A stretch of 64,000 nt of DNA from Actinopolymorpha singaporensis. GTDB taxonomy: Bacteria > Actinomycetota > Actinomycetes > Propionibacteriales > Actinopolymorphaceae. The DNA lies in the NCBI RefSeq assembly GCF_900104745.1, contig NZ_LT629732.1, positions 5,071,981-5,135,980 of the forward strand. The letters run 5' to 3'. The notes under the pieces were generated by a model that saw only the letters and a program-made list of their open reading frames with translations, was not told the origin of the DNA and searched no databases. The translations under genes and the position numbers were made by a program. Positions 9,143 through 16,289 of the stretch are shown in pieces (the stretch's first letter is position 1; the number at the start of each line of letters is the position of its first letter).

Positions 9143-10135
9143 TCACCACAGGCTGGACTTCGCGAACCTGCGGGCGAGCTGGTTGGCCGCGATCAGCAGC
9201 ACCAGGCCGACCACCGAACGGAACAACCCGATCGCCGCGGCGTAGGAGAACAGCGGCACGTCGGAGGCCAGGCCGACCTTGTAGACGTAGGTGTCGATCA
9301 CTTCCGAGGAGGACAGGTTGAGGTTGTTCTGCATCAGCAGAACCTTCTCGAACCCGATGCTCAGGATCGAACCGATGTTGAGAATCAGCAGGATCACGGC
9401 GATCGGCGCGATACCGGGCAGGTCGATGTGCCAGATGCGCTTCAGCTTCGTCGCTCCGTCGACGATCGCCGCCTCGTGCAACTCGGGGTCGATGCCGGCC
9501 AGTGCGGCCAGGTAGATGATCGCGGAGAAGCCCAGGCTCTGCCACACGCCCGACCAGACGTAGATGTGCCGGAACAGGCCGGGGTCGCCCATGAAGTCGG
9601 TCGGTGAGATCCCGAACAGTCCGAGCAGGTTGTTGACCATGCCGATGCGCGGGTCAAGCAGCACGAAGAGCATGCCGACGATCACCACGGTGGAGATGAA
9701 GTGCGGTGCGTACGTCACCATCTGCACCGTGCGCTGGAACCAGCGGACCCGCACGTAGTTGAGTGCGAGCGCGAGGACGATCGGCAGCGGGAAGGTCGCC
9801 ACCAGCTCGTACGCCTGCAGGACGACGGTGTTCCGGATCACCGGCCAGAACTGGTACGACTCGATGAACCGGGTGAAGTTGTCGAACCCGACCCACGGGC
9901 TCCCGGTGATGCCCTGGACGACGTTGTAGTTGCGGAAGGCGATCTGCACGCCGTACATCGGCCAGTACTGGAAGATGATGATGTAGACGACCGGCAGCAA
10001 CAGCATGAGGTAGAGCTGCCAGCCGTGCCCGATCCGCCGGAGCGTCATCTCCAGGCGCGACCGCCGATCGAACCGCGTCGGCCCACGCTGACCGGACTCC
10101 GCGATCTCCCGGCGGTCGGTAAGTGTGTCTGTCAC
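9143..10135 (-). CDS. Carbohydrate ABC transporter permease (LplB/YteP type)
   Basis: A 330-aa inner-membrane permease of the CUT1 family. After a hydrophilic 40-residue N-terminus come six hydrophobic segments starting with LYLMLLLPVVYIIIFQYWPMYGVQIAFRNY. The EAA-type cytoplasmic loop is visible as EAAIVDGATKLKRIWHIDLPGI. The GTG start at 10135 has GGGAG about 8 nt upstream. It is the last gene of the set solute-binding protein, permease B, permease A. No ATP-binding subunit is encoded with it, which is usual for LplABC/YtcQ-type systems that share a common MsmX-like ATPase. Confidence 0.88.
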   Translation of the reverse strand: MTDTLTDRREIAESGQRGPTRFDRRSRLEMTLRRIGHGWQLYLMLLLPVVYIIIFQYWPMYGVQIAFRNYNVVQGITGSPWVGFDNFTRFIESYQFWPVIRNTVVLQAYELVATFPLPIVLALALNYVRVRWFQRTVQMVTYAPHFISTVVIVGMLFVLLDPRIGMVNNLLGLFGISPTDFMGDPGLFRHIYVWSGVWQSLGFSAIIYLAALAGIDPELHEAAIVDGATKLKRIWHIDLPGIAPIAVILLILNIGSILSIGFEKVLLMQNNLNLSSSEVIDTYVYKVGLASDVPLFSYAAAIGLFRSVVGLVLLIAANQLARRFAKSSLW

Positions 10136-10166
10136 GTCGTACTCCCGTCCGTTCTCTGGAGACCGG

Positions 10167-11063
10167 TCAGCCCTTGAGCGAGCCGATCATCACGCCCTTG
10201 ACGAAGTGCCGCTGCACGAACGGATACGCCAGCAGCGGCGGGACGCTGGCGATCACGATCAACGAGTACTTCAGCAGGTCCCGCAGTTCCTGGACCCGCA
10301 TCAGTTCCGCGGCGTCCTGGATCTGGGAGGGGTCGATGGAGTTCTTCACCAGGACCTCGCGCAACACCAGCTGCAGTGGGAACAGCGACTCGTCGGTGAG
10401 GTAGATGAGGGCGTTGAAGAACTGGTTCCAGTGCCCAACCGCGTACAGAAGCGCGTTGACCGCGATGATCGGCTTCGACAGCGGCAGCACGATCCGGGTG
10501 AAGAACCTGAAGTCGTCACACCCGTCGATGCGGGCCGCCTCCAGCAACTCGTGCGGGATCGTCACCTGGTAGTAGGTCCGGGTGATGATCATGTTCCACA
10601 CCGCCATCGCGGTCGGCAGGATCAGCGCCCAACGGGTGTTGAGCAGCCCCAGTTCGTGGACCACGAGGTACGTCGGGATCATGCCGCCGCTGAACAGCAT
10701 GGTGAAGACGAACAGGAACATGAAGCCGTTGCGGCCGTACAGGTCCCGCCTCGACAACGGGTAGGCCGCGAGCAGCGTCATGGTCACGTTGATCAGCGTG
10801 CCGACCACCGCGTAGAAGACCGAGTTGAGGAAACCGGTGACGATCGACTTGTACTCGAAGATCGCCTTGTATCCCTCGAGGTTGAAGTCCACCGGCCACA
10901 ACCACACCTGCCCGGAGCTGATCGCCTGGGCCGAGCTGAACGACGCGCTGAGGATGTAGACCAGCGGATACAGCACGGCTACCAGGAACAACCCCAGGAC
11001 GGCGATGTTGCAGACGTTGAAGATCCGGTCGGACCGGGTCTCCTTCAGTGCCGTCACCGCCAT
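10167..11063 (-). CDS. Carbohydrate ABC transporter permease (LplC/YtcP/AraQ type)
   Basis: A 298-aa permease with six membrane segments (IFNVCNIAVLGLFLVAVLYP first) and the EAA loop ELLEAARIDGCDDFRFFTRIVLPLS. The C-terminus PFVQRHFVKGVMIGSLKG is typical of the family. ATG 11063 is preferred: AGGAGG lies 9 nt upstream, whereas GTG 11069 would leave only 3 nt. It pairs with the permease 31 bp downstream and the lipoprotein about 100 bp upstream to form a sugar or oligosaccharide importer lacking a dedicated ATPase. Confidence 0.88.
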   Translation of the reverse strand: MAVTALKETRSDRIFNVCNIAVLGLFLVAVLYPLVYILSASFSSAQAISSGQVWLWPVDFNLEGYKAIFEYKSIVTGFLNSVFYAVVGTLINVTMTLLAAYPLSRRDLYGRNGFMFLFVFTMLFSGGMIPTYLVVHELGLLNTRWALILPTAMAVWNMIITRTYYQVTIPHELLEAARIDGCDDFRFFTRIVLPLSKPIIAVNALLYAVGHWNQFFNALIYLTDESLFPLQLVLREVLVKNSIDPSQIQDAAELMRVQELRDLLKYSLIVIASVPPLLAYPFVQRHFVKGVMIGSLKG

Positions 11064-11163
11064 ACTCACATTCCTCCTCGTTCACGAGCCGGTCGGTGCG
11101 GACGGGTCACCGGGGGCACTCCGGCGACCCGCCCGCACCGAGTCTGGGTTGGCCGACGCGGGC

Positions 11164-12966
11164 CTACTTGTACTTCGCCTCGTACGCCTTCTGGTTGATG
11201 TCGACGTACTGCGGGGTCCCCATCCGCTCCAGGGTCGACAGGTAGTTCTTCCACGCGGCGTCGTCGTCGACGTTCCACTGACCGAGGACGAACTTCGACA
11301 GGGACTGCTTGACATAGTTGGAGAGCGTGAGGCTGAGCTCGCCGGTCTGCGCGGCCTGCTCCTCGTCGAGGTACAGCGGCGGAAGCTGGACCGACTTGTC
11401 GATCTTGTCCGCGTAGTAGGCCTGCTTGCTCTCCTCGTACAACGGCTTCTCGAACGTCGGGTTCTTCGGGTCGGCCACCTCACCGAGGCGGTAGTCGTTG
11501 GAGCGGTAACCCAGTCCCAGCTGACCCCACCACTGGCCGTCGGGCGGCGGCCAGGTGCCGAGGGTGGTCCACACGGCCTGCTTGCCGTTGATGCCGACCT
11601 CACCCTTCTTCGCCCAGCGCCAGCCCTTGTCCAGGTCGCCGCTGTAGGCGCGCATGATGGACTCCAGCTCGTACTGCCCGTCGGCCCACTGCACCGCGAC
11701 GGCGGGGTTCTTGCACGCCTTGGTCACGACGAACGCGCCACCGGTGACGGCGCCGTAGTAGTTCCAGGTCGCGTGCCGCTGTCCGTCCGGCCCCTTCGGG
11801 ATGGGTACGGCAACGTAGTCGCGCCAGCGTGCCTTGGGGTCGTCGTCGTTCAGGGTGGCGAAGCTGCCCCAGTACCACGTTCTGGTCGCGCCCAGGATCG
11901 GTTCGCCCTTGTGGTCACCGACGCGCCGCAGCTGGTCTCCGTCCTGGGTGAACGACTGCCGCGCGAGCAGGCCCTGCTTGTACAGCTTGTTCATGTACCG
12001 CAGGCCCTCGCGCCACTCCGGCTTGTTGAAGGTCACGTCGACCTTGCCGTCGTTCAGCACCAGCCACGGCTCGCCCGGGTTGTACATGAACGGGCTCATG
12101 AAGTACGTGTCCAGCGCGTCGTCCTTGCTGGACATCAACGGCACCTCGTCGCGCTTGCCGTTGCCGTTGGGGTCGCGGTCCTTGAATGCCTTCAGGACCG
12201 CCTCGAACTCGTCCAGCGTCTGGGGCATGTCCAGGCCCAGCTTGTCCAGCCAGGGCTTGTAGATCCACATCCGCTGGTTGCCGCAGTTGCAGTGGAAGCA
12301 GTCGTTGACGTACGGCATCGAGTAGATGTTGCCGTCGGTGGAGGTGAGGAGGCTCTTGGCGTCCGGGTAGTCCTTGAAGATCCGCTTGGTCTCGACGGTG
12401 TACTCGTCGATCAGCTTGTTCAGCGGCACGAACAGCCCCTGCGACCCGTACAGCAGCTGCTGGGCGTTGGTGAAGTTGATGTTCATGAAGACGTCGGGGA
12501 TGTCCCCGGAGGCGATCATCGCGTTGACCTTGGTCATCGCGTCGTCCCCGCCGGCCACCACCTGCCACTTGATGGCCACGTTGGTGGTCTTCTCGTACCA
12601 CTTGGTGTAGTCGTTCTTGGCCCAGTCTCCGACCGAGACGTTCTGCGGCACGACGACCCGCAGCGTCACCTTCTCCTTGACCAGCATCGCCTTCTTCGAC
12701 GCGCGCGGGCCGACGTATCCCTCCGGATAGATCACGTCGGGATTCGGCGTGGTCTTCGGTCCGCCCTTGGCCGCCAAGGGATCCTTGACAGCAGCGTCCT
12801 TGGAGCCGCCGTCCCCGCCACTGCTGCACGCGGCGAGAACCGGGCCCGCGGCGGCCGCCGACAATCCCACGCCGACCGCCCGGGTGACGAACTGTCGCCG
12901 GGACGAGCCCTGGCTGTGTTCCGGCCCTGCCAACGGGCTCGCCTCGGGCCTTTCATCTACCGCCAT
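11164..12966 (-). CDS. Extracellular solute-binding lipoprotein (LplA/YtcQ type), Tat signal
   Basis: A 600-aa binding protein for an ABC sugar importer. ATG 12966 is preferred because GAGGAG sits 8 nt upstream and the resulting N-terminus carries a twin-arginine motif (SSRRQFVTRAVG) followed by a lipobox (VLAACSS), so it should be exported folded and lipid-anchored. The body is a group-1 periplasmic-type binding fold, with TKWYEKTTNVAIKWQVVAGGDDAMTKVNAMIASGDIPDVF as the recognisable early block. Reading from 13131 would add 55 residues before the signal and is unlikely. The ligand is unknown; the neighbouring GxGYxYP protein suggests a glycan-derived sugar. Confidence 0.9.
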   Translation of the reverse strand: MAVDERPEASPLAGPEHSQGSSRRQFVTRAVGVGLSAAAAGPVLAACSSGGDGGSKDAAVKDPLAAKGGPKTTPNPDVIYPEGYVGPRASKKAMLVKEKVTLRVVVPQNVSVGDWAKNDYTKWYEKTTNVAIKWQVVAGGDDAMTKVNAMIASGDIPDVFMNINFTNAQQLLYGSQGLFVPLNKLIDEYTVETKRIFKDYPDAKSLLTSTDGNIYSMPYVNDCFHCNCGNQRMWIYKPWLDKLGLDMPQTLDEFEAVLKAFKDRDPNGNGKRDEVPLMSSKDDALDTYFMSPFMYNPGEPWLVLNDGKVDVTFNKPEWREGLRYMNKLYKQGLLARQSFTQDGDQLRRVGDHKGEPILGATRTWYWGSFATLNDDDPKARWRDYVAVPIPKGPDGQRHATWNYYGAVTGGAFVVTKACKNPAVAVQWADGQYELESIMRAYSGDLDKGWRWAKKGEVGINGKQAVWTTLGTWPPPDGQWWGQLGLGYRSNDYRLGEVADPKNPTFEKPLYEESKQAYYADKIDKSVQLPPLYLDEEQAAQTGELSLTLSNYVKQSLSKFVLGQWNVDDDAAWKNYLSTLERMGTPQYVDINQKAYEAKYK

Positions 12967-13259
12967 TGCACTTACTCCTCTGCACCCAGGAACGATGAAC
13001 TGCCGCCCTCCGCGTCGGGCGGGCCGGTTGGAGCGAATCCGGCGGGCCGGACCGATCCGGTCCGCCGGCGCAGGCACCGAAGAAGTGAGCGCGCGGGTAC
13101 GGCGTTCACGAATTCGGCAAGTGTCGAACATCCCCGTGGAAACAACGTGAACCGTGTAGGAACCAACAGCCGGGAAAGCGATTGCCAGATTCGGTCGTTC
13201 AGCTGCGACGAGAGCCTAGAGTCTGCGCCGCACCGAGGACCTGGGAAGCTGCCGCATCT
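12967..13259. other. 293-bp gap between solute-binding protein and GntR regulator
   Basis: This holds the presumed promoter of the importer genes on the minus strand. I see no gene and no clear -35/-10 pair. The palindrome found upstream of the regulator (GATCGTG/CACGATC) is not repeated here, so direct control of the importer by that regulator is not shown by the sequence. Confidence 0.5.
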
Positions 13260-13991
13260 TCAGCCGCCTCCCACGCTCGGGCGATCAGAACTCCTGTCGT
13301 ACAAGGGCGCTAGCCTGGACCTGGAGGCTTCCAGGTGCGTCCGCATGGCGGTCTCGGCGGCGTCGGCGTCGCCGCTGGTGATGGCACTGACGAGGGCTCG
13401 GTGTTCGCGTAAGGCGGCCGACCCCATCCCCGCCCCGTAGTTGAGGCGGATGATGTGCAGATGACAGTGCGTTCTGGTGAACGCCGCCCGCATCCGGACG
13501 TTGCCTCCGAGTTGCTGGATGAGGTCGTGCAACCGGTGGTCGTGCGAGGCCATCCGTTGGTAGTCCTGGTAGGACGTTCCCTTCGGCGCACTGGGTGTCG
13601 AGGCCAGCTCCTTGGTGAGGAGCGCGGCCTTGTCGTCGTCGATCGCGGCGGCGGCGTGGGCGGCCGCCCACGGCTCCACCACGAACCGGAACTCGAAGAG
13701 GTCCTCGAACTCCGCCTTGCTGAGCAGTGGCGCGGTCGAGTAGCCCCGGAAGGGCTCCTTGATGACCAGCCCCTCCGACTCCAGCCGGACCAGCGCCTCG
13801 CGGACCGGTGACTGGGAGACCTCCAGTGCACGTGCCGCCTCGTCGATGTTGATCCGGGCGCCCTGGTTGTAGACGCCGTCCATGATCATTTCCTTGAGCG
13901 CTTCGTAGACGCCCTCGGCGAGGTTCTGCCGCCTGGGCAGCACGACGTTCCCACCTCGCCCACCCAGTGACACCCGTGCACGTGCGCCCAT
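13260..13991 (-). CDS. GntR family transcriptional regulator, FCD subfamily
   Basis: A 243-aa regulator. The winged helix-turn-helix is clear near residues 25-85: VYEALKEMIMDGVYNQGARI, then LEVSQSPVREALVRLESEGLV. The C-terminal all-helical FCD effector domain (EFEDLFEFRFVVEPWAAAHA, then HDHRLHDLI and the metal-binding type THCHLHIIRLNY) follows. Start ATG 13991 has AAGAG 6 nt upstream. FCD members usually repress genes for carboxylate or sugar-acid use and bind their effector through a metal site. Position between the glycosidase-like gene and the importer makes it the likely local regulator; a palindrome in its own promoter suggests autoregulation. Confidence 0.88.
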   Translation of the reverse strand: MGARARVSLGGRGGNVVLPRRQNLAEGVYEALKEMIMDGVYNQGARINIDEAARALEVSQSPVREALVRLESEGLVIKEPFRGYSTAPLLSKAEFEDLFEFRFVVEPWAAAHAAAAIDDDKAALLTKELASTPSAPKGTSYQDYQRMASHDHRLHDLIQQLGGNVRMRAAFTRTHCHLHIIRLNYGAGMGSAALREHRALVSAITSGDADAAETAMRTHLEASRSRLAPLYDRSSDRPSVGGG

Positions 13992-14081
13992 GCCGCGCTC
14001 TTTTCAGGTAAGGAGCATCGAGACTTCAGGTAGGCCCCGCGAAGGGCTTGAGAAGAAGAAGCGCGTTCGAGGAGAACCCTC

Positions 14082-14104
14082 GATCGTGGACACACGATCC
14101 TATA
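14082..14104 (-). promoter_or_regulatory. Putative operator/promoter of the GntR regulator
   Basis: A perfect inverted repeat GATCGTG-N4-CACGATC (14082-14099) lies just downstream of a minus-strand -10-like TATAGG (14099-14104). A third half-site CACGATC occurs upstream at about 14111-14117. Position over the expected transcription start fits an autorepression operator. The leader to the regulator start would be about 100 nt. Confidence 0.45.
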
Positions 14105-14198
14105 GCCGACACGATCGCGCAATCCCCATTCGGCGATTGCCCCGCGCGCTTCCGTTTTCGGACGCCGCCCGCCCGGCAGGCGGCATCCGGCAGGACGC

Positions 14199-15842
14199 TC
14201 AGCGGTGCACGTTCGCGGCCATCATCCGTACGAGCACGTCCGGCGTCACCACCCGTACGTGTGGCGCCAGCTGGTTGACGACCGACCGCACGTCGTCCAC
14301 ACTCTTGCTCCACGCGTGCCAGATCACCAACGAGTACGCGTCGACGCTGGTGGGATCGCGGCCCGCGTCGTTCACCGTCGCGGCCACACTGGCCTCGTCG
14401 GCGCCGGACAGCCCCTGCCACAACATGGCGCGCGGAGCGACGACCGGCTTGTCGTTCACCCACACCACCCGGCCACGTCCGGCGTCGTAGCGGGAGTACT
14501 CGAGATACACCAGTCCCTCGATCTGGTCGTGGCGCAGGTAACTCGACCACAGCGACGTGTCGTCCATCGACTCGAAGTCGAGGATCTGCACGACGCCGAG
14601 GTCGGCCCGGCGCATCTGGCCGGCCAGCCGGTCGGTGTGCAGGTCGAGGTCGGCCCTCGGGTACCTGCTGGGATAGAGGTAGCCGCCACCGGAGGGGCCG
14701 ACCACGAACCGGTCGCGGTGCTCACCGTCGGCCGCGTGGTCGTAGTACCACCGGAGCACCGAGGGCGCGAGGTCGACCAGTCCCGGCGCGACGGCCCAAC
14801 CGAGGTCGAGGGACCCGCGCGACGGACTGCCGTACCACCTGCGATCGCTCTGGAAGTCGCCGAGCAGCCACTGCACGTTGTCTCCGTCGGTGACGAGGAA
14901 CGCCACGTGGTGGGTGCCCTGCGGCGGTGCCGGCACTTCGTCAAGCGGATGTTGACGCACGGAGTCGAGGGTGATTCCGGACAGTGGCGCGAGGTTGCGG
15001 GCGTGGTCGGCGGCGATCGTCCGGACGCCGGCTCGGGAGGAGACGGAGACGAACGCGTCCTCCCCCTTGGACGCGTCACCCCAGCCGATCACGGCCGCGT
15101 CCGGATCCAGGTCGCCCACGACCTCGGCGCGGAAGTCGGAGTTGCCGTCGAAGAACACGAACGCGCCGGCCATGGTGGCGTAGTCACGCAGCTGGTTGGC
15201 GAAGTCCGCCTTCTGCTCGATCGCGACGTCGTGGCGCAGCCGGTTCCAGAACGTGTTCTTCACCCAGTGGTCGTCCCGCCCACGCACGTCGAGGACCCGC
15301 CGCATCCGGTGGGCACGTACCGACGGCTCCAGGCTCTCCTCCACCGCGACGGCCCCGAGGAGACCGGCCACGCTGGTAGCCACGTTGACCGACCCGTCGC
15401 CGTCGCGGTAGAGGACGTAGCGGTCCAGCGTCCGCCCGGCCGTGCCCGGCCGCGCGAAGCGGTCGACCAGCTCCCAGGCGCCGGCCGCCTCGACCACCTC
15501 CACGTCGTAGCGGTCGGCAAGGTCTGCCAGCCACACCGGATACCCGACGCCGGGCACGTCGACGTAGATCCCCTCAGAGCCCGAGTACGGCCGGGGGCGC
15601 GCCAGTTGGCCCTGCAAGGTCGCGACGAGCACGCGTTCGGCCGGGCTCAGAGCTCCCTCCCTGACGGCGTGCAGCCGGGTCGGCCGTACGCCCTTCGGGA
15701 ACAGGCTGCGTGACCCCCCTGCCGCCTGCGCGGAAGGCGGCCGGGCCAGGTCGACCGCACCCAGGCCTAGGACACCGGCACCCGCCCATGCCATCCGACT
15801 CATCGCCTGCCGCCGGGAGATCCCGGACCGTGCCTCGGTCAT
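14199..15842 (-). CDS. GxGYxYP domain protein (putative glycoside hydrolase), Tat-exported
   Basis: A 547-aa secreted protein. The N-terminus has a twin-arginine signal (SRRQAMSRMAWAGAGVLGLGAVDLARPPSAQA). The family signature is present as GPSGGGYLYPSRYP, the GxGYxYP motif that names the domain; members are predicted TIM-barrel glycoside hydrolases, with little experimental data. Other conserved blocks are FLVTDGDNVQW and VWVNDKPVVAPRAMLW. It is encoded upstream of the GntR regulator and sugar importer on the same strand, consistent with extracellular release of a sugar that the importer takes up. Catalytic residues cannot be assigned from sequence alone. Confidence 0.8.
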   Translation of the reverse strand: MTEARSGISRRQAMSRMAWAGAGVLGLGAVDLARPPSAQAAGGSRSLFPKGVRPTRLHAVREGALSPAERVLVATLQGQLARPRPYSGSEGIYVDVPGVGYPVWLADLADRYDVEVVEAAGAWELVDRFARPGTAGRTLDRYVLYRDGDGSVNVATSVAGLLGAVAVEESLEPSVRAHRMRRVLDVRGRDDHWVKNTFWNRLRHDVAIEQKADFANQLRDYATMAGAFVFFDGNSDFRAEVVGDLDPDAAVIGWGDASKGEDAFVSVSSRAGVRTIAADHARNLAPLSGITLDSVRQHPLDEVPAPPQGTHHVAFLVTDGDNVQWLLGDFQSDRRWYGSPSRGSLDLGWAVAPGLVDLAPSVLRWYYDHAADGEHRDRFVVGPSGGGYLYPSRYPRADLDLHTDRLAGQMRRADLGVVQILDFESMDDTSLWSSYLRHDQIEGLVYLEYSRYDAGRGRVVWVNDKPVVAPRAMLWQGLSGADEASVAATVNDAGRDPTSVDAYSLVIWHAWSKSVDDVRSVVNQLAPHVRVVTPDVLVRMMAANVHR

Positions 15843-15951
15843 CGCGAACGGTTCCCTTCGTCGCCTCCGGTCGGGGTCGCTCGCACAGTAATGATCTTCG
15901 TTCCGAGGTCACCAGCGTTCGTCCCATGTCGGACGACCAGAACGCCGCGAC

Positions 15952-15999
15952 ACACCGGATGTTGGGTTGCATCGGATTGAGAACCACAACATGTAGTCT
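15952..15999 (+). promoter_or_regulatory. Tandem NrdR boxes upstream of nrdA
   Basis: Box 1 is ACACCGGATGTTGGGT (15952-15967) and box 2 is CCACAACATGTAGTCT (15984-15999). Against the NrdR consensus acaCwAtATaTwGtgt I count 11 and 12 matches, and box 2 keeps the CwAnATnTwG core. Their centres are 32 bp apart, three helical turns, the spacing known for NrdR operators. NrdR represses ribonucleotide reductase genes in response to dATP/ATP. The position about 290 nt before nrdA implies a long leader. Confidence 0.55.
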
Positions 16000-16201
16000 C
16001 TCCGTGCTGGTGATCGCGGCGGATGCGTGACGCGCGACGCGTGCCCGAGGCCGCCGGCACTTCTTTGGACCTGCGGTCGGCGCACGCCCCCACACGGGCG
16101 TACGCCGATCCGACGGCCGCGAGGGTAAATGGTCATGCAGGGCGGGTACGGGCGCAGTGAGCCCGACGCCCCCCGCGTGACCTGCACAGGCCTGGGTCGA
16201 C

Positions 16202-16225
16202 CCGGCGCCGCACCACCGGCGCCGG
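16202..16225 (+). other. Hairpin in the nrdA leader
   Basis: CCGGCGCC-GCACCACC-GGCGCCGG forms a perfect 8-bp stem with an 8-nt loop, about 65 nt upstream of the nrdA start. It might be an attenuator or mRNA-stability element; nothing in the sequence decides which. No cobalamin or other known riboswitch pattern surrounds it. Confidence 0.4.
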
Positions 16226-16289
16226 TTGACCCCGCTCGCCTTTCGCGGCCGGAGGCCGACGTCATTCCGCTCGCGAGGAGAGAGAGCCC

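Larger units (their letters stand above)
15843..16289. other. Divergent 447-bp intergenic region (GxGYxYP gene / nrdA)
   Basis: It contains the tandem NrdR boxes (15952-15999) with TTGAGA (15977-15982) and TAGTCT (15994-15999) as possible promoter elements, then a long GC-rich leader to nrdA including a perfect 8-bp hairpin at 16202-16225. I found no gene. The promoter of the minus-strand GxGYxYP gene must also lie here, but I could not place it. Confidence 0.5.

Noticed and set aside
16130-16289. Cobalamin riboswitch before nrdA
   Set aside because: The conserved B12-box order is absent, and the gene pair is class I, which does not use cobalamin.
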